This document shows positions 26,299-35,989 of a stretch of DNA of 64,000 bases, one piece after another (the first letter of the stretch is position 1; every line of letters starts with the position of its first letter). Origin of the DNA: JAICYJ01 sp963766445. GTDB lineage: Bacteria; Actinomycetota; Thermoleophilia; Gaiellales; JAICJC01. A program made the position numbers and the translations under genes. A model generated the notes under the pieces. That model was given only the letters and a program-made list of their open reading frames with translations, was not told where the DNA came from and ran no database searches. The stretch spans positions 62,001 through 126,000 of the forward strand of contig CAVXZW010000024.1 of the NCBI GenBank assembly GCA_963766445.1. The letters are read 5' to 3'.

Positions 26299-26840
26299 CC
26301 TTGCAGCTGCAGCTCGGCGGCCACCGTCTCGCGGGCCTTGTAGATCCGCCACTTGACCGTGGCCAGCGTGGTGTCCAGCGAGTCCGCGATCTCGGCGTAG
26401 CTGAGGCCGACCACGTCGCGCAGCAGCAGCGCCATCTTCAGGTCGATCGGGAGCGCGCCGATCGCCCGCCAGACCGTGTCCATCTCCTCGATCGCCTCGG
26501 TCTCGATCCGCACCGGGTGCAGGTGCGCGACCACGTCCAGCTCGACCGCCGGCCGGCCGCGCCGCTCGCGCGCCCGCAGCTCGTCCACCACGCGGTGCTT
26601 TGCCACCTGGAACATCCAGGTCGTGAACTGGCAGCGCGCGTCGAAGCCGGGAAGCGCCTGGTAGACCCGCAGGAACACCTCCTGGCACATGTCCTCGGCG
26701 AGCGCCTGGTCACCCGCCAGCACGCGGGTGATGTAGTTCAGGAGCGGCACCTGATACTGGCGCACGATCACAGCAAACGCACGCTCGTCTCCGTGCCGTG
26801 CGAGCCTTAGGACGTCGGGGTCTGGCTGCTGGAGTGCCAA
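26259..26840 (-). CDS. ECF-type RNA polymerase sigma factor
   Basis: 193 residues from TTG 26840. Region 2 spans RQYQVPLLNYITRVLAGDQA, then DMCQEVFLRVYQALPGF and QFTTWMFQVAKHRVVDELRA; region 4 holds LSYAEIADSLDTTLATVKWR as the helix-turn-helix for the -35 box. No anti-sigma gene is adjacent on either side. The TTG start is inferred because no ATG/GTG precedes the conserved start in frame. Confidence 0.9.
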   Translation of the reverse strand: MALQQPDPDVLRLARHGDERAFAVIVRQYQVPLLNYITRVLAGDQALAEDMCQEVFLRVYQALPGFDARCQFTTWMFQVAKHRVVDELRARERRGRPAVELDVVAHLHPVRIETEAIEEMDTVWRAIGALPIDLKMALLLRDVVGLSYAEIADSLDTTLATVKWRIYKARETVAAELQLQGYGRAPRGTKRTA

Positions 26841-26912
26841 GTTGTGTCGGGATGGTTACGAAAAACCGCGGGAACTGTACACCAGGTACATGCCGAGCGG
26901 GCAAAGCCTTCC

Positions 26913-28410
26913 TCACAGGACACCGGCCAGCAGGCTGCGGCCGTCCATCTCCTCCGGCTGGGCCAGCCCCAGCAGCTCCAGAACCGTCGGTGCGATGTCG
27001 GCCAGACGGCCGCCGTCGCGCAGCGAACCGGCGTAGCCGACGGCGATCAGCGGCACCGGGTTGGTGGTGTGCGCGGTGTGCGGGCTGCCGTCCGGCTCCA
27101 GCATCTGCTCGGCGTTTCCGTGGTCGGCGGTGACCAGGCAGATGCCGCCGGCTCGCTCGACCACGGCGGTCACACGGCCCAGGCAGCGGTCGACGGTCTC
27201 CACCGCCTCCACCACGGCCGGGATCACGCCGCTGTGGCCGACCATGTCGGCGTTGGCGAAGTTGACCAGGCCGAACCCGTACGCGCCCGTCGCGATGCCG
27301 TCGCAGAACAGGTCGCAGACGCCCTCGGCGCTCATGGCCGGCTTCAGGTCGTAGGTGGCCACGTCGCGCGGCGAGTCGACGAGCGACCAGCGCTCGCCCT
27401 CGCTGCGGTGCTCGCTGCCGCCGTCGAAGAAGTAGGTGACGTGCGGGTACTTCTCCGTCTCGGCCACGTGCAGCTGCGACACGCCGCTTGACGCCAGCAC
27501 CTGCGCCAGCACCGACGTCACCGGCTGCGACGGGTAGGCGACCGGCGCGTGGAAGTCCTCCGAGTACTCGGTCATCTGCACCAGGGCGGGCAGCGGCGGG
27601 TCATCCCCGCGGTCGAACTCGTCGAAGCCGGGCTCGAGCAGCGTCCGGAACAGCTGCCGGCAGCGATCCGGCCGGAAGTTGAAGAACACCACGGCGTCGT
27701 CGCCGCGCACCCGCCCCTGCGCCGGGTCGCCGACCACGATCGGCTCGATGAACTCGTCGGTGGTGCCGCTCTCGTACCCGGCCCGCACCGCCGCCACCGG
27801 ATCGTCGGTCACGGCGCCGACGCCGCGCACCATCGCATCGTAGGCGCGCTTTGTCCGATCCCAGCGGCGATCGCGGTCCATGCCGAAGTAGCGCCCGCAT
27901 ACCGTTGCCAGATTGGGCACCGTCTCCAGGAACCCGGCACCGCTGGTGGGCGAGACGTCGCGCCCGTCGGTGAACGCGTGGACGTGCACCCGCTCGACGC
28001 CCTCCCGGCGCGCCATCTCGATCAGCGCGTGCAGGTGGCGGATGTGGCTGTGCACGCCGCCGTCCGACACCAGCCCGACCAGGTGCAGGGCCGCGCCGCG
28101 GCCGCGCGCGCAGGCGTCCAGCAGCACCTGGTTGCGGTAGATCCCCCCGGAGCGCGACGTCCTCGTCGATCCGCACCAGATCCTGCAGCACCACGCGCCC
28201 GGCGCCCAGGTTGAGGTGGCCGACCTCGGAGTTGCCCATCTGGCCCTCGGGCAGGCCGACAGCCCGTCCCGAGGCGGCCAGCGTGGTGCGCGGCCCGGCC
28301 GCCCAGAGGCGGTCGAAGACCGGCGTGTCGGCCAGGTCGACGGCGTTGCCCGGCCCCGGCGCGGCGAGCCCCCAGCCGTCCAGTACCACCAGGCAGACGG
28401 GCCCGTTCAC
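26913..28410 (-). CDS. gpmI: 2,3-bisphosphoglycerate-independent phosphoglycerate mutase, one frameshift
   Basis: Interconverts 3- and 2-phosphoglycerate. N-terminus VNGPVCLVVLDGWGLAAPGP has the first metal ligand; the phosphoserine is in PEGQMGNSEVGHLNLGAGRV. Later motifs are FTDGRDVSP, FFNFRPDRCRQL and LVTADHGNAEQM. The two halves join at a run of six C (28143-28148), where one base too many or too few shifts the frame, so an assembly error is likely. GTG 28410 overlaps the tpiA stop as GTGA. Last gene of the glycolytic operon. Confidence 0.93.
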
Positions 28411-29141
28411 GTCGCCGCGGCCACGATCGCCAGGAAGGCGTCCGCCTCCAGGCTGGCGCCGCCGATCAGGCCGCCGTCGATGTCCGGCTGCGCCAGCAGC
28501 TCGGCGGCGTTGTCGGGCTTCATGCTGCCGCCGTACTGGATCCGGATCCGCTCGCCGATCTCGGCCGGGAACAGCCCGCGGATGAAGCGGTGCGCTTCCT
28601 CGGCCATCTCGGGCGTGGCCGTGCGGCCGGTGCCGATCGCCCAGATCGGCTCGTAGGCGATGGTCAGGCGGGCGGCGTGGGACGCGGCGCCCGAGTCGGC
28701 GATCTGGCGGGCCAGCACCCGCTCGGTCTCGCCGCCCTCGCGCTGCTGCTCCGTCTCGCCCACGGCCAGGATCACGTCCAGGCCGGCGGCGTCGGCCGCG
28801 GCCAGCTTCTCGGCCAGGGCCTCGTCGGTCTCGCCGAAGTACTGCCGCCGCTCCGAGTGCCCCAGCAGCACGCCGTGCACGCCCAGGTCGAGCAGCATGG
28901 CCGCGGAGATCTCGCCGGTGTAGGCGCCCTGCGCGGCCTGGTGCATGTTCTGGGCGTAGACGCGCAGCTGCGATCCGGCCGCGGCCCGCACCGCCTCGGC
29001 CAGCGACGTGAAGGGCACGCACACGGCCACCTCGGGCCCGTCCGGCAGCCGCGCGGCCAGGTCGGCCACGAACGGGCCGGTCTCGCCGGCGGTCTTGTGC
29101 ATCTTCCAGTTGCCGGCCACGAACGGCCGCCGCCCGCTCAC
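28407..29141 (-). CDS. tpiA: Triosephosphate isomerase
   Basis: 244 residues, clean frame. Interconverts dihydroxyacetone phosphate and glyceraldehyde 3-phosphate. The catalytic residues are visible: Lys in FVAGNWKMHKTA, His in HGVLLGHSERRQYFGE, Glu in IAYEPIWAIGTGRTAT, and the phosphate loop YGGSMKPDNAAELL. The start is GTG 29141, overlapping the pgk stop in GTGA, and the stop overlaps the gpmI GTG in the same way. Confidence 0.96.
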   Translation of the reverse strand: MSGRRPFVAGNWKMHKTAGETGPFVADLAARLPDGPEVAVCVPFTSLAEAVRAAAGSQLRVYAQNMHQAAQGAYTGEISAAMLLDLGVHGVLLGHSERRQYFGETDEALAEKLAAADAAGLDVILAVGETEQQREGGETERVLARQIADSGAASHAARLTIAYEPIWAIGTGRTATPEMAEEAHRFIRGLFPAEIGERIRIQYGGSMKPDNAAELLAQPDIDGGLIGGASLEADAFLAIVAAAT

Positions 29142-30281
29142 GCCGGCGATCCCTGCAGCGCGACCACGCCGGGCAGCGGCTTGCCCTCGATCAGCTCGAG
29201 CGCGGCGCCGCCTCCCGTCGAGACGTGGGTGATGTCGCCGGCCACACCGGCCACGTTGACGGCGGCCACCGAGTCGCCGCCGCCCACCACCGAGGCGGCG
29301 TTCGAGCCCGCCACCGCGCGGGCCACCGCCAGCGTGCCCTGCGCGAACGGCTCCAGCTCGAACACGCCCATCGGCCCGTTCCAGAAGATCGTCTCGGCGG
29401 CGGCCAGGCGGGACGCGTACAGCTCGGTCGTGGCCGGGCCGATGTCGAGCCCCATCCAGCCGTCGGGGATGTCGCTGACCGGCACCACCCGCGTCTCGGC
29501 GTCGGCGGCGAAGCGATCCGCCACCACCACGTCGCTCGGCAGCAGCAGCCGGCAGCCGCGCTCGCGGGCGTCGCCCATCGCCGTCCGCGCGATCGCCTGG
29601 CCGTGCTCGTCCTCGTGCCGCGACGCGCCGACCGCGAGGCCGTCCGCGACCAGGAAGGTGAAGGCCATGGCGCCTCCGATCAGGATCGAGTCGGCCAGCT
29701 GGGTGAGCCGGTCGATGACCCCGATCTTGTCGGCCACCTTGACGCCGCCGATCACGACCACGAACGGCCGGGCCGGGCTGTCCAGCAGGCTCGCGAAGGC
29801 GTCCAGCTCGGCCTCCAGCAGCAGCCCCGCCGCCGAGGGCAGCTGCTGCGCGATTCCCACCGTGGAGGCGTGCGCGCGGTGCACCGCTCCGAAGGCGTCC
29901 TGCACGAACAGGTCGGCGTTGGCGGCCAGCTCGGCCGCGAAGCCGGGATCGTTCGGCCTCCTCGCGGGCGTCGAAGCGCAGGTTCTCGAGCATCCGCAGC
30001 TCGCCCTGCTCATCGCCGAAGGCGATCTCGCGCCCGAGCAGCTCCGACAGCCGGTCCGCCACCGGCCGCAGCGACAGCTCCGGCTTGGGCTCCCCCTTGG
30101 GCCGGCCCAGATGTGAGCACACCACCACCCGCGCGCCTTCGTCTAGCAGCAGCTCGATGGTCGGCACGGCCGCGCGGATGCGGGTGTCGTCGGCCACGTG
30201 ACCGGCATCCAGCGGCACGTTCAGGTCGGAGCGAACCAGCACACGCCGCCCGGCGACGTCCAGGTCGCGGACGCCCCTCAC
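29138..30281 (-). CDS. pgk: Phosphoglycerate kinase, one frameshift
   Basis: Transfers the acyl phosphate of 1,3-bisphosphoglycerate to ADP. The N-domain reads RVLVRSDLNVPLDAGHVADD, then RVVVCSHLGRPKGEPKPELS; the C-domain has RPFVVVIGGVKVADKIGVID, FWNGPMGVFELEPFAQGT and VVGGGDSVAAV. A shift near 29953, where REEANDPGF would be expected, joins the frames; one extra base explains it. Start GTG 30281 overlaps the gap stop (GTGA). With the indel removed, length is about 380 residues, slightly short of 390-400. Confidence 0.94.
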
Positions 30282-31276
30282 GCGATCTTGTTGATGAGGT
30301 CCACCACCCGGCAGGAGTAGCCCCACTCGTTGTCATACCAGGAGAGCACCTTGACCAGGTTGCCGTTGGCCATGGTCAGCTTGGAGTCGAAGATCGAGCT
30401 GAACGAGTTGCCGACCACGTCGGTGGACACGATCGGATCGTCGGTGTACTGGAGGATGCCGGTCATCGAGCCGGTGTCCGCGGCCGCCGCGAACGCGTCG
30501 TTGACCTCGTCGCGCGTGACCTCCCTGTCGAGCACCGCGACCAGGTCGGTGGCCGATCCGCACGGCACCGGCACGCGCAGGGAGAGGCCGTCCAGCTTGC
30601 CCAGCAGCTCCGGGATCACCAGCCCGATCGCCTTGGCGGCGCCGGTCGTGGTCGGGATCACGTTGAGGGCGGCGGCGCGGGCGCGGCGCAGGTCCGAGTG
30701 CGGGGCGTCCAGCAGCGCCTGGTCGCCGGTGTAGGCGTGGGTCGTGGTCATGAAGCCGCGCTGGATGCCGAAGCGGTCGAGCAGCACCTTGGCCAGCGGC
30801 GCCAGGCAGTTGGTCGTGCACGAGGCGTTGGAGATGATGTGGTGGCTGTCGGCGTCGTAGAGGTCGTCGTTGACGCCGATGCAGACCGTGATGTCGGGGT
30901 CGGTCGCGGGAGCGCTGATGATCACCTTGCGGGCGCCCGCCTCGAGGTGCTTGGCCGCGCCCTCGCGCTTGGTGAAGAAGCCGGTCGACTCGACCACCAC
31001 GTCGATGCCGAGGTCGCCCCAGGGCAGCGCGGCCGGGTCGCGCTCGGCCACGACCGCCACCTGCTTGCCGCCCACCGACAGGCCGTCGCCGTCGACAGAG
31101 ACATCATCGGGGTAGGCGCCGTGGATGCTGTCGTACTTGAGCAGGTGGGCCAGCGTGGGCGCGTTCGTGATGTCGTTCACGGCCACGATCTCGAAGCCGG
31201 CCCCCCGGTCCCTGGCCGCCCGGAACACGTTTCGGCCGATGCGGCCGAACCCGTTGATCGCCACACGTGCGCTCAT
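30278..31276 (-). CDS. gap: Glyceraldehyde-3-phosphate dehydrogenase
   Basis: 332 residues, clean frame. NAD-binding start ARVAINGFGRIGRNVFRAAR; catalytic cysteine in ISNASCTTNCLAPLAKVLLD with the histidine in FMTTTHAYTGDQ; C-terminus WYDNEWGYSCRVVDLINKIA. First gene of the gap-pgk-tpiA-gpmI operon. ATG 31276 has GGGGG upstream; the extra 7 codons to 31297 are unlikely. It is preceded by a terminator-like hairpin and a long inverted repeat. Confidence 0.97.
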   Translation of the reverse strand: MSARVAINGFGRIGRNVFRAARDRGAGFEIVAVNDITNAPTLAHLLKYDSIHGAYPDDVSVDGDGLSVGGKQVAVVAERDPAALPWGDLGIDVVVESTGFFTKREGAAKHLEAGARKVIISAPATDPDITVCIGVNDDLYDADSHHIISNASCTTNCLAPLAKVLLDRFGIQRGFMTTTHAYTGDQALLDAPHSDLRRARAAALNVIPTTTGAAKAIGLVIPELLGKLDGLSLRVPVPCGSATDLVAVLDREVTRDEVNDAFAAAADTGSMTGILQYTDDPIVSTDVVGNSFSSIFDSKLTMANGNLVKVLSWYDNEWGYSCRVVDLINKIA

Positions 31277-31300
31277 TCGACTACCCCCAAATCGCAATGG

Positions 31301-31334
31301 AAAACGGCCGCCAGTGTATCCACTTGGCGGCCGT
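31301..31334 (-). terminator. Intrinsic terminator or attenuator in the gap leader
   Basis: On the minus strand ACGGCCGCCA (31334-31325) and TGGCGGCCGT (31313-31304) form a 10-bp stem, extended inside by a GTG/CAC pair, followed by TTTTCC. It ends 24 bases before the gap start codon. In that position it can only attenuate the operon, or end a short leader RNA. Confidence 0.65.
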
Positions 31335-31357
31335 GGGGGTCGGGATTGGAGCCCTCA

Positions 31358-31440
31358 GCTTGTGGGTGACCGGCAAGATCGGGCAGCGTCAGATGGGGTC
31401 TAAGGTCTGTCGCGCAAGGGATGCCGGGTCACCCACAAGC
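31358..31440 (-). repeat. 14-bp inverted repeat, 83-base hairpin in the gap leader
   Basis: GCTTGTGGGTGACC (31358-31371) and its exact complement GGTCACCCACAAGC (31427-31440) enclose 55 bases. The stem continues for five pairs (CGGCA/TGCCG) past a one-base bulge. No target-site duplication flanks it, so a small transposon is less likely than an RNA structure, perhaps the upper arm of a leader RNA. 31441-31499 between it and whiA is AT-richer and may hold the promoter. Confidence 0.6.
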
Positions 31441-31499
31441 CTTGTCTACCTATGATCGCTGGCACCCGTTTTTCCGGTAACACCCACTTGGGGGATATT

Positions 31500-32407
31500 T
31501 TAGGATTTTGTAAGGGAAATAAGAGTTTTCATGCGACGGGCGACCGCGGACTTGGTCATCGGCGGGTTTGCGCGCTCGCCCAATTCGGCCAGCGAACTGG
31601 ATGGATTGGCCATTCTCAGCTCGGCGACGCGGCGCAACTGGGGGTCGAGCAGCTCCAGGTCGAGCAGGGCGATAGCCTCGCTCTGGCGGTGGGCGGCGGC
31701 GCTCGTCCGGCCCAGGTTGGCGCGGTCACAGTTGGTCAGCCGGTTGGCGGCCTCGCGGGTGGCGCTGATCACCTCGGCCTCCTGCAGCGACAGCACCGCG
31801 TCGTGGGCGCCGACCAGCGCCAGCAGGTCGCGGATCGCGTCGCGCGACTTCAGGTAGGCGATGGCGTGGCCGCGCCGGGTGGCGGCGCGCATCGGGATCT
31901 CCTCCGCCGCGGCCACCTCGGCCAGCGCCTCGGCCGCCTCCAGCTCGGCGGTGCGCACCTCCAGGTGGGCCGGCTGCCGCGGCGCCGACACCGAGCCGGC
32001 CGCCACCAGCGCGCCGCGCAGGTAGGCGCCCCGGCAGCAGGCGCGGTTCAGCAGCCGCCGCGGCGGCCGCTCCAGCGGCGTCAGTGCCTCTGACAGCACG
32101 CCCGCCTCGTGCAGCAGCTGGATGCTGGTGCCGCCGGCGATCCGCAGCAGCACGCGGTTGCGGCGCTGGAACCGGTGCTCGCGGAACGACAGGATCTCGC
32201 AGTCAGCCCCGCGCTCGCGCAGCAGCGTGAAGGCCAGACGGGCGGCGGCCGGATCGGCCAGCTCGGTGACCGCCGCCAGCTCTCCCCGCTCCGCACCTGC
32301 AGGCTGCCTGCGTGGCGGATCAGGCCCGAGAGAAATGCCAGCCGGCAGCAGCTCTTGGCCGGCGGCCGCTCGACCAGCTCGTGCCGGACGTCCTCACTGA
32401 AGCTCAT
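31500..32407 (-). CDS. whiA: DNA-binding/sporulation regulator WhiA, one frameshift
   Basis: About 302 residues, normal for WhiA. N-domain MSFSEDVRHELVERPPAKSC, then CRLAFLSGLIRHAGSLQVR; after a shift near 32282 the LAGLIDADG-like part (LRERGADCEILSFREHRFQR, CCRGAYLRGALVAAGSVSAP) and the C-terminal helix-turn-helix (LRRVAELRMANPSSSLAELG, PMTKSAVARRMKTLISL). WhiA acts in cell division and sporulation control in Actinobacteria and Firmicutes. Its start lies inside the last 14 bases of yvcK. Confidence 0.94.
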
Positions 32408-33371
32408 CGCGGTTCCAGCGGGACAGCCGCACCAGCGTGCGGCCCAGCTTGTCGGCGTCGTGCTGCCACTCACCGGCCAAACGGGCGCCGAACACGCGCA
32501 CGCCCTGGCGGCGCAGGCCGCCGCGGTCGACCGGCACGGGCACACCGTGCTCGGCCCGGTTGCGGCTGACCAGCACGGCGTCCACCAGGTCGTCGCCGAC
32601 ATGCTCGTAGATGCGCGCGATGTGGTCGGAGGCGCGGTAGCCCTCGGTCTCGCCCGGCTGCTGCAGCAGGTTGCAGACGTAGATGCGCGGCACCTTGGCC
32701 GCCCGCACCGCCTCGCGGATGCCCGGCACCAGCAGCGGCGGCAGCGTGCTCGTGAACAGGCTGCCGGGGCCCATCACGATCAGGTCGGCCCGCTCGATCG
32801 CCTGCAGCGCGCGCGGGTGGGCGGCGGGGTCGGGCGGATCCAGCCGCACGCTCCGGATCGATGAGCCGTCGGCCGCGATCGCGGTCTCGCCGCGCACGGT
32901 GCGGCCGTCCTCCATCTCGGCCACCAGCTCGACCATGTCGGTGGTGCTGGGCACCACCCGCCCCACCACGGCCAGCACCCGCGCCGACTCGGACACGGCC
33001 TGGTCGAAGCTGCCCAGCAGGTCGGTGAGCCCGGCCAGGAACAGGTTGCCGAAGCTGTGGCCGGCCAGCTCGCCGTCGGTGAAGCGGTGCTCGAACAGCT
33101 GGTTCACGAGCGACTCGTCCTCGGCCAGCGCCGACAGGCAGTGGCGCACGTCGCCGGGGGCGGGCATGCCGAAGTCGCGGCGCAGGCGCCCGGAGCTGCC
33201 GCCGTCGTCGGTGGTGGTGACGACCGCGGTCACGTTCGAGATGCGCTTGACCCCGCGCAGGATCATCGACAGGCCGGTGCCGCCGCCCAGGCAGACGACG
33301 CGCACGCGGTTTCGCGATCGCGACGTCGGCACCAACTCGAACTGCGGCGGCTGGTCGGGGATCAGCGGCAT
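32394..33371 (-). CDS. yvcK: YvcK/CofD-family gluconeogenesis factor
   Basis: 325 residues, clean frame. RVRVVCLGGGTGLSMILRGV is the nucleotide-binding start, VTTTDDGGSSGRLRRDFG and PGDVRHCLSALAEDESL are family motifs, followed by ADLIVMGPGSLFTSTLPPLL and PRIYVCNLLQQPGETEGY. YvcK proteins bind UDP-sugars and link carbon metabolism to wall synthesis. Start MPLIPDQ at 33371; a TAACCT box lies ten bases upstream. Between it and uvrC there is no rapZ gene. Confidence 0.93.
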   Translation of the reverse strand: MPLIPDQPPQFELVPTSRSRNRVRVVCLGGGTGLSMILRGVKRISNVTAVVTTTDDGGSSGRLRRDFGMPAPGDVRHCLSALAEDESLVNQLFEHRFTDGELAGHSFGNLFLAGLTDLLGSFDQAVSESARVLAVVGRVVPSTTDMVELVAEMEDGRTVRGETAIAADGSSIRSVRLDPPDPAAHPRALQAIERADLIVMGPGSLFTSTLPPLLVPGIREAVRAAKVPRIYVCNLLQQPGETEGYRASDHIARIYEHVGDDLVDAVLVSRNRAEHGVPVPVDRGGLRRQGVRVFGARLAGEWQHDADKLGRTLVRLSRWNRDELQ

Positions 33372-33421
33372 TCCACGGTCGAGGTTAGCGTGTGCGTGGT
33401 GGGTGGGCCCACGGCCCACGG

Positions 33422-33427
33422 TAGGCT
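33422..33427 (+). promoter_or_regulatory. Leaderless -10 box (TAGGCT)
   Basis: TAGGCT ends seven bases before ATG 33435; no ribosome-binding site. Confidence 0.55.
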
Positions 33428-33434
33428 GGCGGCC

Positions 33435-34086
33435 ATGCGGCAGCCGGCCTCGAGCGACCCGCGGAAGCAGCTGGTCGAGTCCGGGTACGACCGGATCGGG
33501 GAGCGCTACCTGGCCTGGGCGGGCGGGATCGACGACCCCGGCCGCGCCCGCATGCTGGATCTGCTGCTGGAGCGGCTGCCGCGGAGCGCCGACGTACTCG
33601 ACCTGGGCTGTGGCGCGGGCGTGCCGCTCCACGGTGCGACTGGCCGAGCGCCACCGGGTGACCGGCGTCGACATCTCGCAGGAGCAGCTGCGGCTGGCCC
33701 GCGAGCGGCTGCCGGACGCTGAGCTGGTGCACGCCGACCTGGCGTCGGTCGAGTTCCCCGATGCCAGCTTCGACGGCGTCACCTGTTTCTACGCGCTCGG
33801 CCATCTGCCGCGCGAGCAGCTGGGCGGCGTGTTCCGCTCGGTGCGCGGCTGGCTGAGGCCGGGTGGATGGTTCCTGACCAGCCTCGCCTGCGGCGATAAC
33901 GCCGACGCGAGTGGTGAGTGGCTGGGCGTGCCCATGCACTTCAGCGGCTACGGCCCCGACCGCAACCGCGAGCTGCTGCGGGAGGCCGGCTTCCGCATCG
34001 ACGTCGACGAGGTGGTGCCGCTGCACGAGCCGGAGGGCACGGTCACGTTCCAGTGGGTGATCGCGACGCCGGCCCTCGACGGCTGA
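33435..34086 (+). CDS. Class I SAM-dependent methyltransferase, one frameshift
   Basis: About 217 residues. Motif I is SADVLDLGCGAGVPL; after a shift near 33635 it continues RLAERHRVTGVDISQEQLRL, DAELVHADLASVEFPDASFD, GVTCFYALGHLPREQLGGVF and WLRPGGWFLTSLACGD. These are the Methyltransf_11/25 core motifs. Substrate unknown. It is inserted on the opposite strand between yvcK and uvrC, where many Actinobacteria carry rapZ, and ends one base before the uvrC stop. Confidence 0.88.
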
Positions 34087-34087
34087 C

Positions 34088-35946
34088 TCAGCCGGTCTTG
34101 TGCAGCGCCTCGTGGATGCGGCGTCCTACCTTGGGCGGGAGGCCGGGCACGGCCTCGAGCTGCTCGCGGCTGGCACCGGTCAGCGCGTCGGCGGTCTTGA
34201 AGTGGCGCAGCAGGACGCGGCGCCGGGCCGGTCCCACGCCGGGCAGCCCCGCGAAGATCGTGTCCACCGACGAACGCGCCCGGCGCTGGCGGTGGAAGCC
34301 CAGCGCGAAGCGGTGCGCCTCGTCGCGGATCCGCTGCAGCAACTGCAGGCCGGCCGAGCCGCGCTCCAGCACGATCGGATCCGGCCGTCCCGGCACGAAC
34401 ACCTCCTCCTCGCGCTTGGCCAGTGCGATCACGGCCACCCGCGGCAGGTCGTGCTCCGCCATCGCCTTCAGCGCCGCGGTCAGCTGCCCCTTGCCGCCGT
34501 CGATCACCACCAGGTTCGGCGGCGACGAGAAGCTGGCGTCGAACTCGTCGGCGGTGACCCGGGCCATGCGCGCGAACCGCCGGCCGACCACCTCGGCCAT
34601 GCTGGCGAAGTCGTCCTGCCCGCCGCCGTGGCGGATCGTGAACTTGCGATAGTCGGCGCGCTTGGCGACGGCGTCCTCGAACACCACCATCGAGGCGACC
34701 GTGTTCGACTCGCCCAGGTTGGAGATGTCGAAGCACTCGATCCGCACCGGCAGCGACTCAAGGTTGAGCTGCTCGCGCAGCTCCTCCAGCGCCTCGACCC
34801 GGCGGGCGCGGGTGCGCAGCGCCACCAGCCGGTCGTGCTCGAGCGCCATCTCGGCGTTGCCGGCGGCCAGCTCCACCAGGCGCCGCTTCTCGCCGCGCTG
34901 CGCGACCCGCACCTCGACGGCGCTGCCGCGGCGCTCCGACAGGAACATGGCCAGCAGGTCGGCGTCCTCGAACCCCTTGGGCACGATCACCGACGGCGGG
35001 ATCGCCACCTGGCCGCCGTAGTACTCGAGCGCGAACCCCCACAACACCTCGGACTCGCGCTCGCCGCCGGCGTTGTCCAGGTAGAAGCTGCGGCGGTCGG
35101 CGAGGCGGCCGTCGCGCAGCTGGAACAGCTGCACGTTGGCGGCGGTGTCGAGACGGCGGCCGCGAGCACGTCGCCGGTCTGCGAGCCGACGTGGTCGGCC
35201 ACCTGGCGCTGGGACAGGTGGCGGACGGCGGTCAGCCGGTTGCGGTAGCGGGCCGCCTCCTCGAACTCGTGGCGGGCGGCTGCGTCCTTCATCTGCTGCT
35301 CGAGCCGCCGCTCCAGCGGGCGCACGCGGCCGGACAGGAACTCGACCACGCTGTCGATCACGGCCGCGTAGTCCTCCTTCGAGATCAGGCCCACGCAGGG
35401 AGCGGCGCAGCGGCCGATGTGGTGGTCGAGGCAGGGCACGCCGGAACGGCGCCCGGGCTGCGGGCCCTCGCAGGGCCGGTAGGGGAACACGCGGTTGAGC
35501 ACGTCCAGCGTCTCCCGCACCTTCTTCGCGCTGGAGTAGGGCCCGAAGTAGAGGACGCCGCGGCGGTGCCGCTCGCGCGTGAACATCACCCGCGGGTACT
35601 CGTCGGAGGTGGTGACCGCGATGTAGGGATAGGACTTGTCGTCGCGCAGCCGGATGTTGAACGGCGGCCGGTGCCGCTTGATCAGGTTCTGCTCCAGCAG
35701 CAGCGCCTCGTGCTCGCTGCCGGCCCCCAGGAACTCGATCTCCTCGATCCGGTCGACCAGCTCGGCGGTCTTCACCGTGGCGTAGGCCTCGCGCCGGAAG
35801 TACGACTGCACCCGCTTGCGCAGCGACTTGGCCTTGCCCACGTACAGCACCACGCCATCGCGGTCGTGGAACAGGTACACGCCGGGGCTGTCGGGCAGGG
35901 CCTTCAGCTGGGCGTCGAGCCTCTCGTTGCGGGCGATGGTGGGCAT
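34088..35946 (-). CDS. uvrC: Excinuclease ABC subunit C, one frameshift
   Basis: About 620 residues; makes the dual incision in nucleotide excision repair. GIY-YIG domain: PDSPGVYLFHDRDGVVLYVG, KAKSLRKRVQSYF. UVR motif: QMKDAAARHEFEEAARYRNR. After a shift near 35145 the RNase H-like domain (RIECFDISNLGESNTVASMV, VVIDGGKGQLTAAL) and the C-terminal helix-hairpin-helix pair (FAGLPGVGPARRRVLLRHFK, LEAVPGLPPKVGRRIHEAL). TACGAT lies nine bases before ATG 35946. Confidence 0.95.
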
Positions 35947-35989
35947 CCTGCCCTGATCGTAGCCGTGCCCATCAACCCCTTCGCGGCCG

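Noticed and set aside
31310..31321. CAGTGTATCCACT-like sequence as a fourth GntR operator
   Set aside because: It is the loop and inner stem of the terminator hairpin and matches the 11-base site less well; likely chance.
29225..31369. 714-codon plus-strand frame opposite gap and pgk
   Set aside because: It lies antisense to clearly conserved enzymes; its Arg/Gly/His-rich translation is typical of the reverse strand of GC-rich genes.
31358..31440. A miniature transposon (MITE) with 14-bp terminal inverted repeats
   Set aside because: No target-site duplication and no second copy in the window; the bulged continuation of the stem fits an RNA hairpin better.
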